From: Bathymodiolus brooksi
Taxonomy: Eukaryota; Mollusca; Bivalvia; Mytilida; Modiolidae
Length of the DNA: 64,000 nt
Assembly (NCBI GenBank): GCA_963680875.1
Contig: OY804586.1
Location: 57,136,203-57,200,202, forward strand
Direction of reading: 5' to 3'
A model generated the notes under the pieces. It was not told the DNA's origin. It did no database searches and saw only the letters and a program-made list of their open reading frames with translations. Below, in pieces: positions 12,852 through 24,427 of the stretch. Both the position numbers and the translations under genes were made by a program. Positions within the stretch are counted from its first letter, which is position 1, and each line of letters begins with the position of its first letter.

Positions 12852-14215
12852 AATGATACCAATGTCCATACACCCAGAGGAACACAACTTCATTTGTTTC
12901 TTATTTTCCATACACCCAGGGGAAGACAGCCCCATTTGTCTGTTGTTGTCCATACACACAGGGTAATACAGCTGCATTTGTCTATTATTGTCCATACACC
13001 TAGGGGAATACAGCTTCATGTGTTTGTTATTTTCCATACACACAGGGGAAACAGCTCCCATTTGTTTGTTATTTTCCATAGACACAGGGTAATACAGCTT
13101 CATTTGTCTGTTATTGTCCATACACACAAGGTAATACAGCTTCATTTGTCTGTTATTGTCCATACACACAGGGTAATACAGCTTCATTTGTCTGTTATTA
13201 TCCATACACCCAGGGGATTACAGCTTCATTTGTTTGTTATTATCCATACACCCAGGGGAAACAGCTCCATTTGTTTCTTATTTTCCATAGACACAGGGTA
13301 ATACAGCTTCATTTTTCTGTTATTTTCCCTACACCCAGGGTAATACAGCTTTATTTGTTTGTTATTTTCTGTACACACAGGGAATACAGCTCCATTTGTT
13401 TGTTATTTTCCATACACCCAGGGGATTACAGCTTCATTTGTCTGTTATTGTCCATACACAGAGGGTAATACATCTTCATTTGTCTGTTATTGTCCATACA
13501 AACAGGGTTATACAGCTTCATTTGTATGTAATTGTCAATACACACAGGGTTATACAGCTTCATTTTTCTGTTATTGTCCATACACCCAGGGTAATACAGC
13601 TTCATGTGTCTGTTATTGTCCATACACACTGTGTAATACAGTTTCATTCGTCTGTTATTGTCCATACACCCAGGAGAATTCAGCTCCATTTGTCAGTTAT
13701 TGTCCATACACCCAGGGTAATACAGCTCCATTTGTCCTGTGATGTCCATACACCCAGGGAAATACCGCTTCATTTGTCTGTTTTGTCCATACACACAGGG
13801 TAATACAGCTTCATTTTTCTGTGATTGTCTATATACCAGAGGAATACAGCTTCATTTTTCCCCATACACCCAGGGTAATACAGCTTCATTTCTTTGTTAT
13901 TTTCCATACACACAGGGTAATACAGCTTCGATTGTTTGTTATTTTCCATGCACCCAGAGTAATACAGCTTCATTTGTTTGTTATTGTCCATACACTCACG
14001 GGAATACAGCTTCATTTGTCTGTTATTTTCCATACACCCAGAGTAATACAGCTTCATTTGTCTGTTATTTTCCATACACCCAGAGTAATACAGCTTCATT
14101 TGTTTGTTATTTTCCATACACACAGGGAACACAGCTCCATTTGTTTGTTATTTTCCATACACACAGGGTAATACAACTTCATTTGTCTGTTATTGTCCTT
14201 ACACACAGTGTAATC

Positions 14216-15439
14216 AGTGATTTTGTTTGCTTTATTTTACCTCCGAAATTTGGCTGTTTCCCCAAGAGAAAGCTTCCCAATTTGTCAAAAAAATGGCTTA
14301 AAATTCTTCCCAATAAGACATGAATTTTCCCAAAACGGTAGTAGTCTCGATTCTCATGCATGTAAACATGGTGTTTCCATTTCCTGTGTTATTATTTTAA
14401 TTCCGTGAAAGCGCTGTTGTGAACCTGAAGAATCGCAGCGATGTTTGATTTGTGTGTGCTTTCTGATGTCTTGTAAAACGCAGTTAAGACATGCTCATAT
14501 TTTCCGTTTCTTTCCATTTTTTCAATGTTCCCCTTTCATTAGAATATGTTGCACAATTCGAAGTACTATATTTACTTCAAATTCAGTTTTGAATACAATT
14601 ATATAAATGTCACAGTCTTCTAAAAATGTCACGTATATTCCCAAAACAAAGGGTGGAGGTAGTTTTGAAAAAAGGAAACAAAATCACTGGTAATGTAGCT
14701 TCATTTGTTTGTTATTGCCATACACTCAGGGGAATACAGCTTCATTTTTCTGTTTATTCTCTGTTTGTTTTGTTTTTTATTTCATTATATAATTATGAGC
14801 TAAAATGCATTTCATGATCGTTGATGATTCAAAATACATGTGAGTTGTGTTGATAAATTTTTTTTGTAAATTATATTATTATCTATTCCTTCAATCTGGT
14901 ATAGATACTAAAATGAGATAAACAGCAGGTATAACATAAATATTTCGAAAATTTGTAAATATCATTGATAATGTTTTTTCAACAACACAATTATTGATTT
15001 TTTAATTTCTGTTAATATCATAGGGCTATTGCACGAATATTGATGAATATTCTTTAAAGCAGAATTGCACGATGCTGTAGGTGAAATTACTTTTCTGTAA
15101 GGGATGATATTATTAATCAATATTCTTATTTGTAAAGCATAACTTTAAAAACATAAAATGACGAAATCACCATCTCAGCACATCGATGATGTCATGATTT
15201 GAAGCGATATTGCCCTGGTGAAACTATCAGGGAACATTGTGCTTTAGCTTTATGTTACCTTCTACACAAAATATTATACTGCTATGATCAAACGATACAT
15301 CAACCCAAGAAATGCAACCTTCTCATTGGCCTACAGTCTCGTTGAATAATGTTTCTTGCATGATTTGACAAAGCCCAATAGTATCAGTATCAATCATTCA
15401 ATAATTGTATTGCATCGTTATTTATTTTGTTTTATTCAG
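14216..15439. other. Region upstream of the Ig exon
   Basis: AT-rich sequence, probably intron or 5' flank of the receptor gene. It contains an isolated ~1.5 copies of the 42-bp unit at about 14695-14755. I found no convincing signal-peptide exon, so the 5' end of the gene is not located. The last bases form a pyrimidine-rich acceptor (TTTTATTCAG). Confidence 0.5.
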
Positions 15440-15748
15440 GTCAACTGCAGTGGGTTGTAAAACAAAAGGTAACTGCATATGGACAGAATTTGATATTGTT
15501 TTGTCCCGTTGATAACTGCTGCAGTGAGCCGGCAGGATGGTCTGTCGGACCTAAGTCGATAATTCTAGATGTAAAAACGTTTTCAAATGCTCCCAAAGCG
15601 AAATACCATGGAACATATAATAAAGATGGGTTTGGTGTTGTCATCCGCAATCTGTCTGAAGCAGACTTAGATGTTACTTATCGCTGTGTTTATGGATTTG
15701 ACCAGTCAACCCCGAAATATTTGCTTCATGGCGATGTCTTTAGAGAAA
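15440..15748 (+). CDS. Ig V-like domain exon of a membrane receptor (partial gene)
   Basis: A single exon bounded by a strong acceptor (TTTTATTCAG) and a consensus donor (GTAAGTAG). It is 309 bp long and phase 1 at both ends, the symmetric type usual for Ig domains. The ~103 residues show the Ig pattern: first cysteine in ILFCPVDNC, core tryptophan in AGWSV, and the F-strand motif LSEADLDVTYRC ending in the second cysteine. A third and fourth cysteine beside the first (CPVDNCC) could make an extra disulphide. It should be extracellular. By phase and order it joins the exons at 22174 and 24957 into a type I membrane protein. The partner and pathway are unknown, and the upstream signal-peptide exon was not found. 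Confidence 0.8.
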
Positions 15749-17084
15749 GTAAGTAGAATCAATATAAAACAGAAATATAGCATTAAATACGAAAACTGAG
15801 ATCCTTTTGGTTACAATATTATAATCAAAGCATGATTTAAAGGAATATTTTGTAATATATGTCTGGTAAGAAAGAATGCGGATGTAAATGAACATGGGAT
15901 ACTATCCACTTTTTCACTTAGACACAAATTAAAGTAAAGGAACAGCATTCTGCTTATATTTTACATTTCATAATCACAATAGGGTCTTTGATAATGATCA
16001 TATATACCCTAAATGAATGCGAAACAGTCCCTATCCAGCAGTACTGCGGCAATCTTCTTTCTATAAACACTACATCTGGATCAATTTAATGTTATTTGGT
16101 GTATATGTTCCTTTGGAAAAGATACATTCATTTCAATATTTGATAAGTCAGTTTTCCTTAACGAAACTCCACAGAGGTTTGATAATAATATCATACTGAC
16201 CCACTGAGTATAGTGATCAGCGCCGATGTTTGCTCAAGTTAAAATCGTACCGATTGGAGTTTCAACCAGTTGTTGCTATGGACACTAACTGGAACTTAGA
16301 ATGTGAATTAACTAGTTCTTTCAAAAACATAGTTTATCGGTGATGATGTATGTAATTATGCCCATCTCAGAAGCTGGAGACAATTAGTTTTACCCATTTC
16401 AGTACGTATGTCTACGTCCGTCACACATTTGGTTTCCGCTCAATATCTTATGTTCCCCCTTAGCAAATCATTTGAAATGTATAAACCAGGTCAGTAATCA
16501 TAGGAATGTCAAATTCGATTGCTGACTTTACCGCTTTATCCGTTTTGGAGATATGCCCCTTGATTTCCAGGATGGAATAACTGTTTATTTTTAGCTCCAT
16601 TTTCAAATAGGGAAAAAATCAAGATCAATAGATTTGTACATTTTATGGTATGTACTATATAAAAAAGAGCATAACAATTAGGTATTTGCTCATATATTTC
16701 TATCTACGAATGTCTAAAAAAGAATCATAATGTCCTCAAGATAGTACTGTCATCAATAGTTCACCCTAACCAAAGCTTACTTGCAGTAGAAATTGTTAAG
16801 ATAAAATATATGTGAACAATCATATCATATCATAAAAATGATCTGGCTTAGTCCTAATGAGGGACACCTTCGCCAGATAAATGCTACGATCCGCCTCCTC
16901 CGCATCAAGCTTGGCAGTGTTACCCGGATATTCGTGATTACAGGATGACGTTTTGAACTGGTTGCAGCCAGCGATAGGTGCAATCAATCAGTATGCATGT
17001 TGCAAAAACACGTATTTTGTAGAGAAAAAGTGAAAGGATGAAATGGACACGTGTATTCTTTGCCATGAGGAAATTCCAAAAATG
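15749..17084. other. Intron sequence
   Basis: Intron between the Ig exon and the next candidate exon. Around 16380-16600 it resembles degraded bivalve dispersed repeat (CCGTCACACATTTGGTTTCC, GATATGCCCCTTGATTTCC). No further exon was recognised. Confidence 0.5.
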
Positions 17085-18150
17085 CAGAAAATCCCATGAA
17101 CTTCCAAAAATGCACAAAATTATATGAGGAACTTCCAAAAATGCTCAAAATCCAATGAGGAACTTCCAAATATGCACAACATCCCACGAGGATCTTCCGA
17201 AAATGCACAAAATCCCATGATTGACTTCGAATAATGCACAAAATCCCATGAGGAACTTCCAAAATGTACACAATCCCATGAGGATCTCTCAAATATGCAC
17301 AATCCTACGAGGAACTTCCAAAAATGCACAAAATCCCACGAGGAACTTCCAAAACTGCATAAAATCCCATGAGGAACTTCCAAATATGCACAAAATCCCA
17401 GCAGGATCTTCCGAAAATGCACAAAATCCCATGACGAACTTCCAAACAGGCACAAAATCCCACAAAGAACTTCCAAAAATGCACAAAATCCCACAAAGAA
17501 TTTCCAAAAATGCGCAAAATCCAATGAGGAACTTCCAAAAATGCATAAAATCCCACAAGAAACATCCAAAAATGCACAAAATCCCAGGAGAAATTTCCAA
17601 ATATGCACAAAATCCTACGAGGATCTCCCGAAAATGCACAAGATCTCATGATTGACTTCAAATAATGCACAAAATTCAACGAGGATCTTCCAAAAATGCA
17701 CAAAATCCCATGATTTACTTCGAATAATGCACAAAATTCCAGGAGGAACTTCCAAAATGTACACAATCCCACGAGGAACTCTCAAATATACACAATCCCA
17801 CGAGGAACTTCGAAAAATGCACAAAATCCAACGAGGAACTTCCAAAAATGCACAAAATCAAAGGAGAAGCTTCCAAATATGCACAAAATCCCACGAGAAT
17901 CTTCCGAAAATGCACAATATCCCATTATTGACTTCAAATAATGCACAAAAACCCACGAGGGACTTCCAAAAATGCAAAAAATCCAACGAGGAACTTCCAA
18001 TAATGCAGAAAATCCCACAAGGAACTTCCAAAAATCCTATGAAGAACTTCAAAAATGCACAACATCCTGTGAGTTTCTTCCAAAAATGCAAAAAATCACA
18101 TGAATAACTTCTAAAATGCAAAACATCCCACTAGGAACTTCCAAAACTGT
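17085..18150. repeat. 30-31-bp minisatellite in the intron
   Basis: About 35 copies of a unit reading GAGGAACTTCCAAAAATGCA then CAAAATCCCA, with period 30 or 31 because of single-base indels. Where the period is 30, 10-residue periodic frames stay open on both strands (plus NFQKCTKSHE; minus CIFGSSSWDF). These account for all long open frames here. I see no reason to call them genes. Confidence 0.95.
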
Positions 18151-18568
18151 ACAAGATGTTTTTGACACATGCTTAGTGCTTTCAGTTAACTGTGTACATA
18201 TTTTGGCATGAGGTGAAATGAATCACTTTTGCCGATTGGCTGAAAATCGTATTATATCTAATTACTTATGGCTGTGTACGCGAATTACGAATTTGTAGCA
18301 AACACCACAAAACGTGAAATAGAGAGGGGTGAGAGGGTCGTATCCATTGGCGAATATGAAAGAGGGAGTGTGTCCTATAGCCCTTCTTATCCCGTGTGTT
18401 CGAGCTGTTTTTATTTCTTCGAGGTTTATTATTAATGGTGTAGTAAATAAATTGTAAAATGAAGACGTGAAATAAATCCATACCTATTGCTTGATATTGT
18501 AAACATAGAAATTAACTGATAACTATTGCTTGTTAATTGTAGAGGTTTAAATTAACTGATACCTATTG
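18151..18568. other. Intron sequence with short direct repeats
   Basis: No gene was recognised. From about 18480 the phrase ATTAACTGATACCTATTGCT recurs two to three times at ~56-bp spacing, leading into the hairpin that follows. Confidence 0.5.
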
Positions 18569-18637
18569 CTTGCTAATGATAAATTAATTGCATTGTAAGC
18601 ATAGAAATAAACTATAATGCAATTATTAATTAGCAAG
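18569..18637. repeat. Small hairpin
   Basis: Left arm CTTGCTAATGATAAATTAAT (18569 onward) pairs with right arm ATTATTAATTAGCAAG (ending 18637) across a ~20-bp loop. It is AT-rich with no known function. Confidence 0.6.
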
Positions 18638-18830
18638 TTTTTCTTTGGCTAATTCTCAATTGTCATTGAGTAACTAAAGGTTCTAGCGCGGATGAGCCGC
18701 CATATTGATTTTTTTTTAAATTCAACATGTCAATTAAAACGATACGATAGACAAGAAAGACATCTTTGGAAAAAAGTATAAATGGATTTTATCCGCAATT
18801 AAATATTCATGTTGTGAGCTGACGTCAAGT

Positions 18831-19385
18831 GTTTAGTTTGGGGTATTACGAATAACCAAAATAACCCTGATTAACCGAAATAACCTGTTAATAACCAAAA
18901 TAACCCTAACATGCACCGAAATAACCTCTAAATCGATGAATTAAAGTTCCAAACTATGCAAAAATGTGTTTTTATAACATTTTAATCACGCTTACCTGAG
19001 TATTTTCAAATATTTTATTTCAGAAGTTTTCAATCGTGAAGGAAGGATTGTGACAAATTATGGAATCACGTTCCGAACTTGGATAGAAAATAAAAAAAAT
19101 TTCTCTTTTTTTTCAATATTTTGCTATTTACTGTTGATATTTTATCACAATATACAAATTAATATAAATAAAATTGATAATTCAGTCTTAAACGTATTAA
19201 CATCGTAAGCAGCCAACAAGCCTGACTCAACGAAATATCGAAGCGTATGGAATACAAACTTATTTTTTTCATATAAAGTTATATTAAGTTGATATTTTAT
19301 CATTTCATACAAAAATAAATCTATTAAAAGGTTATTTCGGTGCCATTTAGGGTTATTTTGGTTATTCGTATCACCGTTTAGTTTG
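18831..19385. mobile_element. Mutator-like MITE with 10-bp target duplication
   Basis: Element at 18841-19375 (535 bp) flanked by perfect direct repeats GTTTAGTTTG at 18831-18840 and 19376-19385. The ends are inverted repeats sharing TACGAATAACCAAAATAACC and, further in, CACCGAAATAACC. The interior is AT-rich with no protein. A 9-11-bp duplication and long inverted ends fit the MuDR/Mutator superfamily as a non-autonomous copy. The family assignment is inference. Confidence 0.85.
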
Positions 19386-19466
19386 TACACTGAAAAGTTT
19401 CATATGATGTACAAAGTTTTTATGACGATTATGTGCTGAAGAAACATACAATATTGTGTGACATTT

Positions 19467-20125
19467 TATTTTTAGCACACCTTGCCAAAGGCAATATGAG
19501 CTTTTGTCATCACTTGGCGTCCATCGGCCGTCGTCCGTTAACTTCACATTTTAATCTTCCCCTCTGAAACCCCTCAGCCAAATGAACTGAAACTTGGTAG
19601 GAAGCATCCATGGAAGGTACTCTCTACAGATTACACATTTTGTCCCGATCCATTAACAAACATGGCCGCCACAGGCAATTATATTTTCTGATTGGCCGAT
19701 TTTTAAAAATCGTCTCCTCTGAAACCGCTTGGCCAAATGAACCGAAACTTGGTAGAAAGCATTTATGGATCGTCCCGATCCGTTAACAAACATGGCCACC
19801 ACAGGCCATTCCTATTTCTAGTAGGTCTATTTCTAAAAATCTTCCCTCTGAAACCACTAAACCTTAATGAATCGAAACTTGGTAGGAAGCTTCTATGGAA
19901 GGTCCTCTATAAAGATTGCTAATTTCCTCCCCCATCTGGTAACAAACATGGCTGCCATAGGCAATTCTTGTTTCAAGTTTTTTTTAAATCTTCCCTCACT
20001 GAAACTGTTTAGCCAAATAAACAGCAATTTGATGGGAAGCACCTATAGAAGGTTCTGTATTAAGCTTCCTCAAAACAGAATGAAATGTGAGCGACACATG
20101 CTCCGTCCAGTGAGCCTCTAGTTTG
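19467..20125 (+). mobile_element. Bivalve dispersed repeat copy
   Basis: Same family as at 5053, with opening CACACCTTGCCAAAGGCAAT, then CATCACTTGGCGTCC and three rounds of a CTCCTCTGAAACCGCTTGGC / AACTTGGTAGGAAGC phrase. It ends in the typical terminal motif GTGAGCGACACATGC. No protein. Confidence 0.75.
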
Positions 20126-20460
20126 CTTTCAATTTTTAGACCATTTCTGAGCTGTTTTCGTCAGGCACTAGAATATAAATAAATGTGTTGTAGTTACAAG
20201 CGTCAATTGGGTTTTTAATGGTCTCAAGTATACCTTTTACTGGGTACATGTACGTGTCGCGAGTACAACTTCATTTTCAAATCCCAAATTGACGCCGGCA
20301 ACTACCGGTATTCAAATACAATACAGTTATTTCTAAAATTAACTCGTGCACACTACTTGTTAATTATAGACGTAGAAATAATGTTATGATTATTGCTTGT
20401 ATTTGTGCAGAAGGTTATTGACCTCATTTAGATACACTATAGAACACTGTGTTCATTTAC

Positions 20461-20750
20461 TATATTCCGTCCCTGCAGAAAAGATTATAAACGATGGATT
20501 TTCATATAGTGAAAATGTATAAAGATAAAAAAGTCAACAAAAATGTCAAAAATATTTGTTTATCAATGTGTGACGTAAAAGTGTCTTTGACATTTACTTC
20601 AATGAGTTTGGTGCTGTTTTGACAACTGTTTTGCCTGTTTTGTTCAAGTATTGTTATAAATACTGTTATAGTGACAGCCGGAAAATTTGAACCATAACGA
20701 AAGCGGGGGGTTTGGCGCTTTAAAATCTGATTCAACCCACCAATTCTTTA
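20461..20750 (+). repeat. Dispersed ~290-bp repeat, copy A
   Basis: Matches 28904-29190 in the opposite orientation with moderate divergence. Shared phrases include TTCCGTCCCTGCAGA, GTGTGACGTAAAAGTGTC and TTTAAAATCTGATTCAACCC. The family is not known to me, and the minus-strand open frame in it is not supported. Confidence 0.8.
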
Positions 20751-20759
20751 GAAATGTCT

Positions 20760-20870
20760 GTACCAAGTCAGGGTCATTACGTTTTCACAGTTTTCCGGTT
20801 GTTGACTGATTTTGTCTGTCTATATACTTATGAGTTTTGACTTTCCCTTTGTAAGATTGTTCGGAGTTCG
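20760..20870 (+). mobile_element. Fragment of a mussel-type dispersed repeat
   Basis: Ends with TATGAGTTTTGACTTTCCCT, a tail phrase I associate with a repeat common in mytilid genomes. Related, longer fragments are at 23360, 24428 and 24686. Confidence 0.45.
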
Positions 20871-20960
20871 GTAATTTTGTTATTACTCTTATTTCATGTT
20901 AAAAGTAATTGGGAAGCATATGTATGCCCCCTTAATTTTTTAGTAATAAATCATTAGTCA

Positions 20961-21090
20961 TGTGGATGTATATGTATGTGTGTGTGTGTGTATATGTATA
21001 TATATATATATATGTGTATATGTATATGTATGTGTGTGTGTATGTATGTGTAGGTATATATGTGCATGCATGCATGTGTGGGAGTGTATG
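20961..21090. repeat. TG/TATG low-complexity microsatellite
   Basis: Alternating TGTGTG, TATATA and TGTATG runs. This explains the histidine- and tyrosine-rich minus-strand frame. Confidence 0.9.
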
Positions 21091-21550
21091 AATGTATGTT
21101 TATTATGTTAGTATAACATAAATTGTACAAATAATGTGTATGTCTCACACTATGCGTTGCCTTTGTTTGTATTTTCTTGTTTTGTGTGTTTATTTTCTGC
21201 ATAAATTTATGTGTGTGTTTCTCTATATTTTTGTTTGTTTGTTGTTGTTGCTCTTTTTGTTTACATATCAGATATATCTGCTAAAATGCTATCTACTTAC
21301 ACTCAGTAATGTGACGATGAAGATTCCATAGCTTGATTCATTAATTATCCTTGTTAAGATTTAAAGTTGTAGTTGCTGAATAGAAATTGAGAGTGATTTC
21401 TTTTTCAATCTTTAATATTTTCCGGATATATTAATTTCGGAAATAACGTATATTTTATCTCCGTTGTATTGAATAATAGTATAATTCCATATATAATATT
21501 GATAAAAAAAACATTTTAGATTTTTCACATCTGGGTCAAAAACGAAAGTA

Positions 21551-21727
21551 GTCAAACCTGTATTAAGAGGTCACCGTTGGGACAAATAGAAAGTGGCCTG
21601 ATAAGGCAGGTGACCTCTTAAAGGAGGTTCAATTCATATGAAATTTTCTATGACAGGGCAAGAAAAATATGACCTCTTAATACAGGTGACTGCTTAATAG
21701 AGGTGACCTCATGGGAAGGTTTGACTG
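21551..21727. mobile_element. Short MITE-like element
   Basis: Begins AGTCAAACCTGTATTAAGAG and ends AGGTTTGACTGTA, so the termini are inverted. Internally, variants of GACCTCTTAATACAGGTGAC appear in both orientations. It is ~177 bp with no protein. Confidence 0.6.
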
Positions 21728-22173
21728 TATATATATAAGAAGCAAACAAACAATCCTAAAATTAGAAACACTTGATATAACTCTCAAAATCCGTATTGAA
21801 TGTATTGACCAATCTTAATTGTATTGTACTAAAACGATTAACACTATTTCTATGACATGCTATTAATATTAACAAGGCCAGGATAAGGTACTGGTATTCT
21901 ATGTTTCTCTCACTAACAAATGTAAAGATCTCAAATAAAGATTTTAATTGGGAAAAAAAGAAAAAAAAGAAAGATTATTGCTTGATAATTGTAGGTGTAG
22001 AAACCACCCGCTTCTATATTTATCATTTTGCATCTAGTGTTAGTAATTGTGTTGTGTTTCGTTTGTCTTCGTCTTGTGTACCCAATGTTGCCAGTTTCTG
22101 TGGATTGTCAATTCTGTTTCTCTTACGTTTATTAAGTCATTCTATCTATTATCATCAAATGTTTGGTTTTCAG
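21728..22173. other. Intron sequence
   Basis: Between the MITE and the juxtamembrane exon. It includes degraded mussel-type repeat phrases near 22030-22130 (GTGTTTCGTTTGTCTTCG). It ends in a good acceptor tract (GTTTGGTTTTCAG). Confidence 0.5.
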
Positions 22174-22222
22174 ATGTTCCTGAAAAAGCAAAAGAGATTG
22201 ATACAGCAGCAATGTACAAAAT
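22174..22222 (+). CDS. Candidate juxtamembrane exon
   Basis: A 49-bp exon candidate between acceptor GTTTGGTTTTCAG and donor GTATGT. It enters in phase 1, as required by the Ig exon donor at 15748. It leaves in phase 2, as required by the transmembrane exon at 24957. It encodes a polar linker (VPEKAKEIDTAAMYK), as expected between an Ig domain and a membrane helix. It was too short for ORF detection and rests on splice signals, phase agreement and order, so it is a prediction. Confidence 0.55.
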
Positions 22223-22679
22223 GTATGTAATTTTATATTTCATGAAGTGAAGGAACGAGAAAAAATAGAGAAATGCAAAGTTTTGTTTACGCAGTACGAG
22301 TTTCTGGATAACTTTTTCGCTTTTTTTATTTTAATGAATAGCCATGGTAATGAAGCAAACGTTTATGAAATATAGACAATATAGGCCAATAATGAAATTA
22401 GCATAAACAATGTCAATAATCCATTGAAAGTGTTAGTAAGAATGGCATCTGAAAAATCCCAAGAATTTACGAGTCAACATTTTACTTTGACATTTAAATT
22501 GTTCAGAAGTAAAACAGAGTGAAAATCTTTTTGATAATTTCATAAACGAGGTCGAATTATGAAATGTAAAGTTTTGTTAACCTGGCATAATCGCAAAGGA
22601 TCATGCGAGTTAATTTTATTTCATGGCTGGTTGGTTATCTTCATTTACGAAACCACTTTGCTGATGTAAATTAATGTTG

Positions 22680-22915
22680 ACATGAATATTCATTCGGCGT
22701 TGATCGGAAATCCAAGGTAACAAACACTGCATTGAACTCTATTGGGGAAAATATGTCTAATTAGAAACTACAAAGCTGAGGAAACCCAAACGACACTTAG
22801 ATGATATTTGGGTGGTATTGTATATTCTTTTTAGCGTTTTTTTTTGGAGGTGCGGATTAGAAATCTAAGATGGCTTCCACCGCAGAACATAGGTGAACAT
22901 GGTAAACATGTCTTC
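22680..22915 (+). mobile_element. Fragment of the bivalve dispersed repeat
   Basis: Phrases GATCGGAAATCCAAGG, AATCTAAGATGGCTTCCACC and CAGAACATAGGTGAACATGG match the interior of the 6253-7500 element. Both ends are missing. Confidence 0.55.
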
Positions 22916-23355
22916 TTATTAAATTAAAGTACAAGAAAGACGAATCTTTATTGCATATGTATGGTTATTAGATGGCTATTTACAAGATGACTGTCATATC
23001 TGGACGTAGTTAATGATACATTAATATTCTCTGTAAGATCTTAAAACCAATTTGGCACCAATTTCCGATTACAATGTTAATTGGACTGTTCTCTACTTAG
23101 TAAGGAACTGATCAGAAAACAAAGATTCTGCAAATGTATCATTATAATATCTGTCTAGTATATTAGTCCATTTTACTTGAAAATCAATTCACATTTAAAT
23201 ATCTTAGATGCTTCTGGTGTCAATTCTCGTATTTGAATCAAACCAAGCAAAAAGGCATTTTGATTTGAAAACATAACCTCTCTTTGGCCATCTAACAGAT
23301 ACACATGTTAAGAATGATAGCTCTTGGTTTAGTTGGCATACTATTTATGTTAAAC
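22916..23355. other. Intron sequence
   Basis: AT-rich, with no exon or repeat recognised. Confidence 0.5.
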
Positions 23356-23359
23356 TGGC

Positions 23360-23575
23360 TTACACTACTAGTGTTGGGTGTCACTAGTAGAACAGGAACT
23401 GTTTAGCCCTTCCGATGCACCTGAGTTAACCCCCGATTTTTAGTTCTTGTTTCTCAGTCTTGAGTTTTCTCTGTAGATTGTGTAGTTTGGATTTGTAAAT
23501 CATTGTTTGTCCTATTGTCCCTTTTCTTTTGCCCATTGAATAGTCCTTCTTTGACTTACTGCTCAACCCTTTGTT
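23360..23575 (+). mobile_element. Mussel-type dispersed repeat fragment
   Basis: Contains AGAACAGGAACTGTTTAGCC, TCCGATGCACCTGAG and GTCCTATTGTCCCTTTTC, which I recognise as a high-copy repeat in mytilid mussel genomes. No coding content. Confidence 0.5.
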
Positions 23576-23689
23576 TTTACTTTTAAACGAAAAGCATAAT
23601 ACATTCATTATTTGGAATTATTTTGATTATTAAATGTGATTTTGCTTGAATGTAATAAAAATTCATTTGTTTTTTCATAGTCGGTAGTC

Positions 23690-23790
23690 CACGTCTGATC
23701 ATGCTCCGGTTAGTTTGCTGGTGGCAGGCCGTTTTATGGATGGGGGAAAATGGAGTAGCAGGAGAAAACCACCGACGTTCTTAAATTAAT
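23690..23790 (-). mobile_element. SINE tail fragment
   Basis: Read on the minus strand it gives GTCGGTGGTTTTCTCCTGCT followed by a CTCCATTTTCCCCCATCC-like stretch. This resembles the conserved SINE domain also seen at 25561-25797, but without the tRNA-like head. Confidence 0.4.
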
Positions 23791-23799
23791 TGAAAGGAA

Positions 23800-24427
23800 A
23801 AGTTTGACGATACCAAAGGGATAATCATTAAGTTAAGGGGTATACATACCGTTGTATCCAGTACTGCTTACTATGGATGGGGATTCAACTCATAACATTT
23901 CGCAACTCTACACTAAAAGACAGATTAAAAGAATTAATTCGACTATGTTTCATAGAATAAAATATCTTGTTTTAGGAAAGGGCATGTCTTATTTGACTAA
24001 GAAAAAAACCTCTCAGATTCTAATAAAAAGCCATGTCTGCTTGATACGTTGACTTACACATAGACATTGCAAATGAGGACCGGATAAGAACGATAATTTA
24101 CGACAAAAGAATTGATTTCAATTTTCCCATTGTGAACATTCTACAATGTATTTATATGCAGTATTATTCCAGCAGCATCTGTATGTGTAGTATATATCCC
24201 TAAGTTTGTGTTCATATTAAATTTCCTTAATAGAGGGTTGCTGTTAACCAGGAAGCTACTGAACCAAGGGTAAAAATTGAAGTCATCACTTTGAAGGTTT
24301 AGACGGTTGCTATCATGCTGTGCTTAACCGTTAACAAATGTCCGTGTCACAGATTATCACGGTTATGTTTCGTAGTCAAAATCCCGTCCTTTCCTCGTTC
24401 ATGACATTATCGCCGGAATTTAAACAT
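23800..24427. other. Intron sequence
   Basis: No exon, repeat family or regulatory site was recognised. A 66-codon open frame near 23852 has no domain and poor context. Confidence 0.5.

Larger units (their letters stand above)
7984..14215. repeat. 42-bp minisatellite, block 2
   Basis: Resumption of the 42-bp array with the same variants as block 1. Many adjacent units here are nearly identical (for example 9001-9180), so the array is more homogeneous than block 1. Three spacer copies lie within it. The array ends at about 14215 in ordinary AT-rich sequence. Confidence 0.95.

Noticed and set aside
17120..17608. 162-codon minus-strand frame rich in FGSSSWDF
   Set aside because: Translation of the 30-bp minisatellite. 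It competes with an open plus-strand frame and is broken by 1-bp period changes.
20199..20297. Possible ~100-bp MITE with GCGTCAATT ends
   Set aside because: Inverted match is only ~12-15 bp with mismatches, and no target duplication could be seen.
20954..21202. Minus-strand 82-codon frame rich in His/Thr/Tyr/Ile
   Set aside because: Translation of the TG/TATG microsatellite.
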